Source: Novosphingobium sp.
GTDB lineage: Bacteria; Pseudomonadota; Alphaproteobacteria; Sphingomonadales; Sphingomonadaceae
Length of the DNA: 64,000 bases
Assembly: GCA_016719755.1 (NCBI GenBank)
Contig: JADJYM010000012.1
Coordinates: 67,001 to 131,000, forward strand
Direction of reading: 5' to 3'
Shown: positions 1 to 8,227 of the stretch, piece by piece
Layout of the letters: each line of letters begins with the position of its first letter
How positions within the stretch are numbered: position 1 is the stretch's first letter
Made by a program: the position numbers and the translations under genes
The notes under the pieces: model-generated
What the model was told of the DNA's origin: nothing
Databases searched by the model: none
The model's input: the letters and a program-made list of their open reading frames with translations, nothing else

Positions 1-753
1 CAGCGCTTCCATCGGCGAAACGCCGATCGTGCGCATGGCGTCGATTTCCTCGGTCAGCTTCATCGTCCCGATCTGCGCGGCGAAGGATGATCCGGAACGG
101 CCCGCCACCATGATCGCGGTCATCAGGATGCCCAGTTCGCGGAACGAGATGCGCCCCGTCAGGTTCACGGTCAGCTCGCCAAAGCCAAGGTCCTGCAACT
201 GCACCGCGCCCTGCTGGGCAATGACGATGCCGACCAGGAAGCTCATCAGCCCGACGATGCCCAGCGCGGAGACGCCGACCAGTTCCAGCTGGCGGACCAC
301 CGCGTGCATTCTGAGCGGCGAGCGGCCCCGGATGATCGTCCAGCTGGAAATCAGCAGCGCGCCAAGGAAATCGAGCAGCCGGACCCAACTGGCCGGGAGG
401 GCGGAGACATAGGCACCCACCGCTTCCGGCACGCGGCGCAACACCGGATGGCGGGCCGGAGCGATATCGCCATCGCCGCCCGCCCCTTGCAGCGCGGAGA
501 TCAGGCGCGCGGCCATTTCATCCGCCCCGGCAATGGTTGCGCCGTGATCGCGCGCCAGCCGCCAGACGAGCCAGGCGCCTACCGTGTCGATCTCGCCTGC
601 ATCCGCAAGATCGATCCGCGCGATCGGCTGATCCAGTGCGCGCAGCTGCGGATCGAGGAAGCCGGCGGTGGAAACCAGCAGGTTCCCGCTCAGCGCCAGC
701 ACCGTGCGCCCTTCGGCGTCGGTTTCAAGTCTGAAGTCGGCCCTGTCGCGCAT
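1..753 (-). CDS. mlaE: MlaE-type ABC transporter permease, cut by the left edge
   Basis: The gene reads leftward from an ATG at 753 and runs off the window after 251 codons. The first ~90 residues look like a STAS-type domain (start MRDRADFRLE, later ARIDLADAGEIDTVGAW). The membrane part follows, with the MlaE-like stretches MSFLVGIVIAQQGAVQLQ and GELTVNLTGRISFRELGILM. MlaE permeases form the inner-membrane channel of the Mla system, which moves phospholipids between the inner membrane and the outer membrane. The rest of the operon (ATPase MlaF, substrate-binding MlaD) would lie to the left, outside the window. The valS start lies 119 bases away on the other strand, so the promoters are divergent. 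The family call is firm; whether the substrate is phospholipid or another lipid cannot be read here. Confidence 0.85.
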   Translation of the reverse strand, partial: MRDRADFRLETDAEGRTVLALSGNLLVSTAGFLDPQLRALDQPIARIDLADAGEIDTVGAWLVWRLARDHGATIAGADEMAARLISALQGAGGDGDIAPARHPVLRRVPEAVGAYVSALPASWVRLLDFLGALLISSWTIIRGRSPLRMHAVVRQLELVGVSALGIVGLMSFLVGIVIAQQGAVQLQDLGFGELTVNLTGRISFRELGILMTAIMVAGRSGSSFAAQIGTMKLTEEIDAMRTIGVSPMEAL

Positions 754-871
754 CGGGCGGGTGATGCGGGAAAAACCGGGCCTCGGCAAGGCTGGCGATT
801 GATCTTCGGGGCTCTGTCACGCCGAATCCGCGCCTTGCGCCCGCGCGCCCGCGCTGGCAAAGCGCCGCCCC

Positions 872-3818
872 ATGAGCGACACCGCACTCGACAAGACTTT
901 CGACCCCGCCGGCATCGAGGCGAAGTGGTACGAACATTGGGAAACGAACGGCCTGTTCCGGCCCGAGCGCCCGGACGCGCAGCCCTTCACGATCGTCAAC
1001 CCGCCGCCCAATGTCACCGGCAGCCTGCACATCGGCCACGCGCTCGACAACACGTTGCAGGACGTGGTGATCCGGTACGAGCGACTGCGCGGCAAGGATG
1101 CGCTGTGGGTGGTTGGCACCGACCACGCGGGGATCGCGACGCAGATGGTGGTCGAACGCCAGCTGGAAGCGCGGCAGGACAAGCGCACCAACTACACGCG
1201 CGAACAGTTCGTGGACAAGGTGTGGGAATGGAAGGCCGAAAGCGGCGGGACCATCACCCGCCAGCTGCGCCGCCTGGGCTGCTCGATGGACTGGAGCCTA
1301 AATTCCCCAAACAAGGACGGGCAGTTCACCATGGACCCGCACTTCACCCGCGCGGTGGTGAAGGTGTTCGTCGATCTTTACAACCAGGGGTTGATCTACC
1401 GCGACAAGCGGCTGGTCAACTGGGACCCCAAGCTCAAGACCGCGATTTCCGACCTTGAGGTGGAAACGCGCGAGGTGAAGGGCGGTTTCTGGCACTTCCG
1501 CTATCCGCTGGCCGACGGGGTGAAGCTGGATAACGGCGCGGACCACATCGTCGTGGCGACCACTCGCCCTGAAACCATGCTGGCCGACATGGCCGTGGCG
1601 GTAAACGCGGACGATCCGCGCTACAGGTCCGTGATCGGCCGGGAAATCCTCCAGCCGCTGACCGGGCGGCGCTTCCGCATCGTGGCCGACGAGCACGCCG
1701 ATCCGGAACTGGGCAGCGGCGCGGTGAAGATCACCCCGGGGCACGATTTCAACGACTTCGAAGTGGGCAAGCGCGCCGGGATCAAGCCCGCCGAGATGCT
1801 CAATATGTTCGATGCCGAAGCGAAGGTCGTGCAGACCGCCGATGGGCTGGTGCCCGACAAATACCTCGGCCTCGACCGCTTCGTGGTGCGCGACATGGTG
1901 GTGGCCGACATGAAGGCGGCGGGCTGCCTCGTCCCCCACGTCACCAAGGACAAGGACGGCAACGAGGTTGAGGCTGACGCCGAACCGCGCACCATCCAGA
2001 CCCCCTATGGCGACCGCGGCGGCGTGGTGATCGAACCGTGGCTGACCGACCAGTGGTACGTGAATGCCGAAGTCCTCGCCAAGGCCCCGCTCGAGGCCGT
2101 GCGCAGCGGCGCGGTGGAGATCGTGCCCAAGAGCTGGGAAAAGACCTTCTTCAACTGGATGGAGAACATCCAGCCGTGGTGCGTGTCGCGCCAGCTGTGG
2201 TGGGGCCACCGGATTCCTGCGTGGTATGTTCCTAAAATCGAGAGGCACGGCTCCGGAATTCGACTGACAGGCTATGATTTTGCATCAGGAAAATTGCCGT
2301 CAGTCAATCAAGCCACTGTAATTGTTGCCTATGACGATGAAGATATGGAGAGGCAGTTTCGCGAAAAGTTTGGGTCGGGCGTTACCATCAAACACTGCGA
2401 TAACTGGCGTTCAAAGACCTTAGGACCCGAACCAGGCAGCCAAAGCACTGGCGGCTGTTCGGGACAACGACGTCCTCGACACCTGGTTCTCCTCGGCGCT
2501 GTGGCCTTTCGCCACGCTCGGCTGGCCGGACGAGAGCCCCTCCCCTGCGGGGAAGGGTTGGGATGGGGGTTCCGCACCCGCGTCGAGCCCCCACCCCAAC
2601 CCTTCCCCGCAGGGGAGGGGCTTATTGGCCCGCCACTACCCCAACGACCTGCTGGTTTCCGGCTTCGACATCCTGTTCTTCTGGGACGCGCGGATGCTGA
2701 TGATGGGGCAGGCGATGACCGGGCAGAACCCCTGGCCGCGCCTCTATCTGCACGGGCTGGTGCGCGCCGCCGACGGGCAGAAGATGTCCAAGTCCAAGGG
2801 CAACGTGGTCGATCCGCTCGGCCTGATCGACCAGTACGGTGCGGATGCGCTGCGCTTCTTCATGGCGGCGATGGAAAGCCAGGGCCGCGACGTGAAGATG
2901 GACGAGAAGCGGGTGGAAGGTTACCGCAACTTCGCCACCAAGCTGTGGAACGCGGCGCGCTTCTGCCAGTCCAACGGGATCGGCGCGAGCCGGTCGCTCG
3001 CGGCACCGGTGGCCACCAGCGCGGTCAACAAGTGGATCATCGGCGAGGTGGTGGAAACCGTCGCCGCGCTCGATCAGGCGATGGCCGACCTGCGTTTCGA
3101 TGCAGCGGCCAACACCATCTACCACTTCGTCTGGGACCAGTTCTGCGACTGGTACATTGAGCTGATCAAGGGCAGCTTTGACGAAGAAACCAGGGCCGTG
3201 GCGGGCTGGGTGCTCGACCAGATTCTCGTCATGCTCCACCCCTTCATGCCCTTCGTCACCGAGGAACTGTGGTCCAAGCTGGGCGACCGGGCCGACTATC
3301 CGCTGATTACGGCGAAATGGCCCGAGCCGGGCGCGGCGGTCGATCCCGCAGCCAAGGCCGAGGTCGACTGGCTGATTGCGCTGATCGGCTCGTTGCGCAC
3401 CGCCAAGAACGAACTGGGCATCGCGCCCGGCGCCAAGCTCGACGCCTACCTGCCCGAGCCGAGCGAGGCGACGCGCGGAATCATCGAACGCAATCCCGCC
3501 GCGATCGACCGGCTGGCGCGCCTGAACGGCATCCGCTTTGCAGCGGCGCCTGAGGGCGCGGCGATGCAGGTGGGCGCAGGGGATGCCAACCTGATCGTCC
3601 CTCTGGAAGGCGTGATCGACATCGCCGCTGAAAAGGCGCGCCTCGCCAAGGCGCTGGAGGTTTCGACCAAGGAAGCCAAAAGCCTCGAAGGCCGCCTCTC
3701 CAATCCTTCCTTCGTCGAGAAGGCCAAGCCCGAAGCGGTCGAAAAGGCCCGCGCCGACCACGCCATGCACAAGGCCGAGGCCGAGCGGCTGGCGGCGGCA
3801 CTGGCGCGGCTGGGGTAG
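872..3818 (+). CDS. valS: Valine--tRNA ligase, reading frame shifted near 2424-2440
   Basis: Class I aminoacyl-tRNA synthetase that charges tRNA-Val in the cytoplasm. The first part (872 to about 2423) has the HIGH signature in [14 protein letters not shown] and GHRIPAWY. The second part is in another frame (open after a TAG at 2421-2423) and has [14 protein letters not shown], the KMSKS loop QKMSKSKGN and the C-terminal coiled coil. Joining them needs one frame change near 2424-2440. Two extra pieces sit in the same area: about 50 residues more than usual between GHRIPAWY and DVLDTWFSS, encoded by visibly AT-richer DNA (about 2228-2420), and 28 residues encoded by a palindromic repeat (2537-2620). 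Because valS is normally single-copy and essential, sequence error or a second copy elsewhere are both possible. Start chosen at ATG 872, giving the [12 protein letters not shown] start. Confidence 0.8.
2537..2620. repeat. 84-bp palindromic repeat inserted in frame in valS
   Basis: Two 33-base arms (2537-2569 and 2588-2620) are reverse complements with one mismatch, separated by 18 bases. Each arm carries the CCCCTCCCC...GCGGGG pattern. The length is 84 bases, exactly 28 codons, so the valS frame that resumes after 2424 passes through it without a stop. It adds a Pro/Gly/Ser-rich stretch between LGWPDE and LARHYPND, where other ValRS proteins have only a few residues. A single arm of the same repeat occurs at 23978-24007. 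Confidence 0.85.
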
Positions 3819-3845
3819 TTCGGCACTGACTGAAGGCAAGCTGCC

Positions 3846-3864
3846 CCCCGGACTTGATCCGGGG
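3846..3864. repeat. Small REP-like hairpin after valS
   Basis: A 7-bp perfect inverted repeat (CCCCGGA / TCCGGGG) with a 5-base loop lies between the valS stop (3818) and the 3' end of rnpB. The sequence with its GTCCAGC tail resembles a common intergenic palindrome of alphaproteobacteria. It may also act as a transcription terminator between these convergent genes, although no T-run follows. Confidence 0.55.
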
Positions 3865-3893
3865 TCCAGCTTGCCTGCGCACACAAGGCCCGA

Positions 3894-4342
3894 AAATTCG
3901 CCGGGGGGCCTGTAAGCCGGGTTCTGTCCCGCCGACGGTATGCCCAAAGGTTTCCCTTGGTCGGGCACCGTATCGGCGGGGGCAGCCATTCCTCTAGGCC
4001 GGGCATTGCTGCGCGGCTCAAGCAACCAACCCGGGCGGTCGGGTCCGAAACAGACCTGTCCCGAAGGACGCGCCGCCCCTATTCGGTCTTGCTCCGGGTG
4101 GGGTTTGCCATGCGACCCCTGTTACCAGCGGCCCGGTGCGCTCTTGCCGCACCCTTTCACCCTTACCCCGCAAGCCTTTGACAGCTTGGGGGGCGGTCTG
4201 CTCTCTGTGGCACTTTCCCTGGACTTCGCAGCAAGCCACTCGTCCGGCGGGCGTTACCCGCCACCCTTGTTTCGTGGAGCCCGGACTTTCCTCGGCATCT
4301 TGCGATGACGCGGCTGCCCGGCCCCCCGGCGAAGTGGTCCTT
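3894..4342 (-). ncRNA. rnpB: RNase P RNA, bacterial class A
   Basis: This is the catalytic RNA of RNase P, which trims the 5' leader from pre-tRNAs. The ends pair as helix P1: TTCGCCGGGGGGCC (3897-3910) against GGCCCCCCGGCGAA (4320-4333). Read leftward, the conserved GAGGAAAGTCCGGGCTCC block occurs near the 5' end, and the ACAGAAA-type and GGCTTACAGGCC segments occur towards the 3' end. Open frames across this region are chance frames. The exact ends are estimated to within about 5 bases from the P1 pairing. Confidence 0.93.
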
Positions 4343-4371
4343 AGCATAGCGCTGCCAAGCCGCAAGCGCGG

Positions 4372-5073
4372 TTACCTGGCCTTTCCGGTGTCGCGATCCA
4401 GCAGCAAGGCGAACAGGATCGCGCAGCATTCCCCATCCACCTGCCCATCGATGATATGCGGGCGCCAGCGCCGCTGGAACGCGCGCATCGCGGCGGGCTG
4501 GTCCGAAATGTCATAGCCGAAGCGTTCCAGCGCCAGGAAGAACGCCCCGTCGTTTTCGTATGGACCGGGCATCCGCACGCGCGGGGTGCGCAGCGCCAGG
4601 CGGTGCGCGGCAAGCAGCTCCCAGTCGAACAGCTCGCCCGGATCCTCCTTGCGCGCCGGGGCGACATCCGAATGGCCGACCACGTTGGCGCGGGGAATGT
4701 CATGCCGCAGCACCATGTCCGCCAGCAGCGGCAGCAGCGCGGCCATCTGCGCGTCGGGGAACGGGCGATAGCCGAACTCGTGCCCCGGATTGACCAGCTC
4801 GATCCCGATCGAGGCGGAATTGACATCGGTGATTCCGCGCCACGAGGAGCGGCCCGCGTGCCAGGCACGGCGATCCTCGCGCACCAGGCGGTGGACCTTG
4901 CCGTCCTCCTCGATCAGGTAATGGGCGGAAACTTCCGCCGCAGGATCGCACAGGCGCTCCAGCGCGGCCTCGGCGGTTTCCATGCCGGTGTAGTGGAGCA
5001 CCACCATCGAGATCGGCAGGCGCCGCGCGTTCCAGTTGGGAGACGGCGTCTCGAAGTGGACCAGCTCGTCCAT
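4372..5073 (-). CDS. N-acetylmuramoyl-L-alanine amidase, amidase_2 family
   Basis: This 233-residue protein cleaves the bond between N-acetylmuramic acid and the stem peptide of peptidoglycan. Zinc-binding and catalytic motifs of the amidase_2 (AmpD/AmiD) fold are visible: VVLHYTGM near residue 26, AWHAGRSSWRG near 72, SIGIELVNPG near 90 and GHSDVAPARKEDPG near 130. There is no obvious signal peptide, which points to a cytoplasmic muropeptide-recycling (AmpD-like) role, although the longer C-terminal tail resembles AmiD. Its start overlaps the stop of chpT by one base (TGATG), so the two are co-transcribed. The stop lies close to the 5' end of rnpB. Confidence 0.85.
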   Translation of the reverse strand: MDELVHFETPSPNWNARRLPISMVVLHYTGMETAEAALERLCDPAAEVSAHYLIEEDGKVHRLVREDRRAWHAGRSSWRGITDVNSASIGIELVNPGHEFGYRPFPDAQMAALLPLLADMVLRHDIPRANVVGHSDVAPARKEDPGELFDWELLAAHRLALRTPRVRMPGPYENDGAFFLALERFGYDISDQPAAMRAFQRRWRPHIIDGQVDGECCAILFALLLDRDTGKAR

Positions 5074-5714
5074 CAGCCCTCCGGCAGCACGGCGCCCATC
5101 ACCAGCGCCTCCGGGGTCAGCGCATATTGCAGGCCGCCGCCCTGGCGCTGGGCCAGCAGGTGCAGCATCCAGGCCGGCGCGGTGCGGCTGGACAGCTCCA
5201 CCGGGGGCAGCGTGCCATCCAGCGCCTTGCCGATGTTGGGATCGAAGGCGATTCTGGGCCCCGCCGCACGGACCACGATCTCGCTCGCGCCCTCACGGCT
5301 TTCCGCGCCGATATCCAGCGTGCCGCCGCGCACCAGCGCATCGATTCCGATGTGCGCCAGGTTGAGCAGCAGCTTGACCGCACCCTTGGGCAGCATCGGC
5401 GCGCCCAGCGACCAGTTGACCGTGATCCGGCCGTTGTTGCCCGCCAGCGCATCGATCAGCGCGCGCGGCTCTTCCACCGCGACATACTCGCCAAAGCCGC
5501 CCGCCGCGCCGAACGCGAGGCGGAAGAACTTGAGCTTGTCGGCGCTGATCTTCGCGCTCTGCTCCAGCAGCTCCATGCAGCGCTTGCGCATTTCGGGGTC
5601 TTTCTCCTCGGCGAGGAGTTCGAGCCCGTTCGACAGCGCCCCGACCGGGCTGAGCATATCATGGCACAGCCGCGAGCAGAGCAGGCTGGCGAGGTCGATG
5701 GCATTATCGGTCAT
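5073..5714 (-). CDS. chpT: Histidine phosphotransferase of the ChpT family
   Basis: The 213-residue protein starts MTDNAIDLASLLCSRLCHD. ChpT relays phosphate from the hybrid kinase CckA to the response regulators CtrA and CpdR, the core of alphaproteobacterial cell-cycle control. The likely phosphorylated His is in SRLCHDMLSPVGALSNGLEL (about residue 18), followed by a two-helix DHp-like part and a degenerate ATPase-like domain. Start chosen at ATG 5714 because an upstream extension of the frame has no similarity to the family. It overlaps the amidase start by one base. The name rests on motif and context and fits well. Confidence 0.82.
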   Translation of the reverse strand: MTDNAIDLASLLCSRLCHDMLSPVGALSNGLELLAEEKDPEMRKRCMELLEQSAKISADKLKFFRLAFGAAGGFGEYVAVEEPRALIDALAGNNGRITVNWSLGAPMLPKGAVKLLLNLAHIGIDALVRGGTLDIGAESREGASEIVVRAAGPRIAFDPNIGKALDGTLPPVELSSRTAPAWMLHLLAQRQGGGLQYALTPEALVMGAVLPEG

Positions 5715-5755
5715 TGAATTCCCTGGCTGGAGCCCCCTGCCCCGTTGCCGCCTTC

Positions 5756-6157
5756 TTAACCCGGTGCGAGTCGCAGGGGAAGCGCTTCGAAGCCGTGCGG
5801 CAAATCGCGCCACAATGTCACGGTTGTGCCCGCGACGATCGCCCAGATCCGCCCGTCCCCGCTGGCCTGCGCCCGGTCGGTGGCGGATGGTTCGGCCCGG
5901 CCCGAGGGATGCGAATGATAATAGCCCAGCACCTGCGGCCCGCCGCCCCGCGCGGCGCGGTGCGCGGCGATCAGCGCGGCGGGATCGATTTCGAAATGCC
6001 GCTCTGGCTGGCCGTGGACATTCGCGCAAGGCAGCGCGGTTTCGATCCGGCCGTCACGGCCCAGCAGCAGGCCGCAGCACTCGCGCGGGAAGGCGCGCGT
6101 CGCTTCTTCAAGAAGTGTGGCTTTTGCGCCACTTGTCAGCACGGGTTCCATCGCCAT
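5756..6157 (-). CDS. JAB/MPN (Mov34) family metalloprotease-like protein
   Basis: A protein of about 133 residues with the JAMM zinc motif: a Glu in FPRECCGLLLG near residue 27, then GYYHSHPSGRAEPSATD near residue 80, giving His-x-His and Asp. Bacterial JAMM proteins cut isopeptide or ubiquitin-like bonds, for example in cysteine or siderophore biosynthesis; the substrate here is not evident. Start at 6157 (MAMEPVLTSG) or 6151. The gene is divergent from rluD with only about 10 bases between the starts, so the two promoters must overlap the opposite genes. Confidence 0.78.
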   Translation of the reverse strand: MAMEPVLTSGAKATLLEEATRAFPRECCGLLLGRDGRIETALPCANVHGQPERHFEIDPAALIAAHRAARGGGPQVLGYYHSHPSGRAEPSATDRAQASGDGRIWAIVAGTTVTLWRDLPHGFEALPLRLAPG

Positions 6158-6167
6158 CTGCCTAGCA

Positions 6168-7124
6168 ATGAACGGGGGAGAATCCATCATTTCCGGCGTG
6201 ATCGCCGAAGCGGGCCAGCGGCTCGACAAGGCGCTGGCCGAGGCGAGCGGAATGTCGCGCGAGCGGATCAAGGCGCTGATGGGCGAAGGCCGGGTCATGC
6301 TGGGCGGCAAGCCCGCCGCGCAGGCCAGCCTCAAGCCCGCCGCGGGCACCCCTTTTGAGATCCGCGTGCCCGGAGTCGCCCCGGCAGAGGCGCAGGCCCA
6401 GGACATTCCCCTGACCATCGTCCACGAGGACGCGGACCTGATCGTGGTCGACAAGCCGGCCGGGCTGGTGGTCCATCCCGCCGCGGGCAACCTTGACGGC
6501 ACGCTGGTCAACGCCCTGCTGCACCACTGCGCGGGCCAGCTGTCCGGGATCGGCGGGGTCGCGCGGCCCGGGATCGTCCACCGGATCGACAAGGATACCT
6601 CGGGCCTGCTGGTCGTCGCCAAGACCGACGCCGCGCACGAAGGGCTGGCCCGCCAGTTCGCCGACCATTCGATCGAGCGCGCCTATCTGGCCGTGGTCGC
6701 GGGCTTGCCGCTGCCACGCGCCGGGACCGTGCAGGGCTGGATCGGGCGCAGCGACCACGACCGCAAGAAGATGGCCGTGCTGCACGAGCTCAACAAGCGC
6801 GGCAAGCACGCCGTCACCCATTTCAGGACGCTTGAAGTGTTCGCGGGCGCCGCGCTCGTCGAATGCCGGCTGGAAACCGGGCGGACCCACCAGGTGCGCG
6901 TTCATATGGCGTCAATCGGCCATCCGCTATTGGGTGATCCTGTCTATGGACGAACCCCGCCCAGGCTCAGGCCGATTCTCACCCAGCTTCACTTCGCCCG
7001 TCAGGCGCTGCACGCCGCAGTGCTGGGGTTCATCCACCCGGTCACGGGGGCAGCCTTGCGCTTTGAAAGCATGCTGCCCGCCGACATGACGGGGCTGTTG
7101 GTCGAATTGAGGAGCAATAGCTGA
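6168..7124 (+). CDS. rluD: 23S rRNA pseudouridine synthase, RluD type
   Basis: This enzyme makes pseudouridines in helix 69 of 23S rRNA. The 318-residue product has an N-terminal S4 RNA-binding domain (QRLDKALAEASGMSRERIKA, about 15-60). The catalytic domain follows with GIVHRIDKDTSGLLVVAKT near residue 140; the Asp of HRIDKDTSG is the catalytic residue. A typical ETGRTHQVRVH motif follows near 240. Start taken at ATG 6168 (MNGGESIISG) rather than a further upstream ATG that would overlap the divergent JAB gene. RluA and RluC have related folds, but the size and S4 domain favour RluD or RluC. Confidence 0.85.
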   Translation: MNGGESIISGVIAEAGQRLDKALAEASGMSRERIKALMGEGRVMLGGKPAAQASLKPAAGTPFEIRVPGVAPAEAQAQDIPLTIVHEDADLIVVDKPAGLVVHPAAGNLDGTLVNALLHHCAGQLSGIGGVARPGIVHRIDKDTSGLLVVAKTDAAHEGLARQFADHSIERAYLAVVAGLPLPRAGTVQGWIGRSDHDRKKMAVLHELNKRGKHAVTHFRTLEVFAGAALVECRLETGRTHQVRVHMASIGHPLLGDPVYGRTPPRLRPILTQLHFARQALHAAVLGFIHPVTGAALRFESMLPADMTGLLVELRSNS

Positions 7125-7202
7125 CCTATTGCGGTATGACACTTCCCTATGTGGCCGCCACCGGGGGATGCCTCTAAAGGGTCCTTTAAGGGTGAGCCGA
7201 CG

Positions 7203-8144
7203 ATGAAAGGACGAGTGAGTAAGATGTCCGAAGCCAAGCGCAACGTTCCGGCCAGCAGCGCCAGCACCATGCCCACCCTTGGCGGGGAGCAGGGGCTGAA
7301 CCGCTACCTGACCGAGATCAAGAAGTTCCCGCTGCTGACGGCCGAGCAGGAATACATGCTCGCCAAGCGCTATGCCGAACACCAGGATCCCGAAGCCGCC
7401 AAGCAGCTGGTGACCAGCCACCTGCGGCTCGTCGCCAAGATCGCGATGGGCTATCGCGGCTATGGCCTGCCCGTGTCCGAGCTGATTTCCGAAGGCAACA
7501 TCGGCCTGATGCAGGGCGTGAAGAAGTTCGAACCCGATCGCGGCTTCCGCCTCGCGACCTACGCGATGTGGTGGATCAAGGCCTCGATGCAGGAATTCAT
7601 CCTGCGCTCGTGGAGCCTCGTCAAGATGGGCACCACGGCGGCGCAGAAGAAGCTGTTCTTCAACCTGCGCCGGATGAAGAAGAACCTCGACGCCTACGAG
7701 GATACCGACCTTCACCCCGACGACGTGAAGAAGATCGCCACCGATCTCGGCGTGTCCGAAACGGAAGTGGTCAACATGAACCGGCGGATGATGATGGGCG
7801 GCGATGCCAGCCTCAACGTCAGCCTGAACGAGGAAGGCGAAGGCCAGTGGCAGGACATCCTGTCGGACGAAGGCCCGCTGCAGGACCAGATCGTGGAAGA
7901 AGCGCAGGAAGCCGGCAACCGCCACGCCCTGCTGCTCGAAGCCATGTCCAGCCTCAACGAGCGGGAACGCCACATCCTCACCCAGCGCCGCCTGATCGAC
8001 GATCCGCAGACCCTGGAAGAACTGAGCCAGGAATACCAGGTCAGCCGCGAGCGCGTGCGCCAGATCGAGGTGCGCGCCTTTGAAAAGCTGCAGAAGGCCA
8101 TGCTGCGGATCGCAACCGACCGCCGCCTGCTGCCCGCCGCGTAA
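7203..8144 (+). CDS. rpoH: Heat-shock sigma factor RpoH (sigma-32)
   Basis: This sigma-70-family factor directs RNA polymerase to heat-shock promoters. Region 1.2/2 is seen in LGGEQGLNRYLTEIKKFPLL and TSHLRLVAKIAMGYRGYGL, the core-binding and -10 region in FEPDRGFRLATYAMWWIKA, and region 4.2 helix-turn-helix in QEYQVSRERVRQIEVRAFEK near the C-terminus. The family RpoH box (about residues 120-150, with GTTAAQKKLFFNLRRMKK) separates it from RpoD. Start taken at ATG 7203; ATG 7224 is also possible and both have purine-rich upstream stretches. It stands alone between rluD and an acyltransferase gene. Confidence 0.93.
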   Translation: MKGRVSKMSEAKRNVPASSASTMPTLGGEQGLNRYLTEIKKFPLLTAEQEYMLAKRYAEHQDPEAAKQLVTSHLRLVAKIAMGYRGYGLPVSELISEGNIGLMQGVKKFEPDRGFRLATYAMWWIKASMQEFILRSWSLVKMGTTAAQKKLFFNLRRMKKNLDAYEDTDLHPDDVKKIATDLGVSETEVVNMNRRMMMGGDASLNVSLNEEGEGQWQDILSDEGPLQDQIVEEAQEAGNRHALLLEAMSSLNERERHILTQRRLIDDPQTLEELSQEYQVSRERVRQIEVRAFEKLQKAMLRIATDRRLLPAA

Positions 8145-8227
8145 ACCGGCCAGCGACTGTCAACTAACGACAGGGCAACACTTTCCTGCCATCGTTCCCG
8201 CCTGAGCCACTGGGCCAAGGGGGAACG

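Noticed and set aside
2228-2440. Intein or self-splicing intron in valS
   Set aside because: The extra segment is only about 150-200 bases, lacks intein end motifs and shows no intron core pairing that I can see.
3940-4365. Several open frames over the RNase P RNA
   Set aside because: The region folds and reads as rnpB; the frames have no protein features.
5715-6029. Longer N-terminus for ChpT
   Set aside because: The added residues are low-complexity Arg/Ala, overlap the JAB gene region and have no place in the family; ATG 5714 fits.
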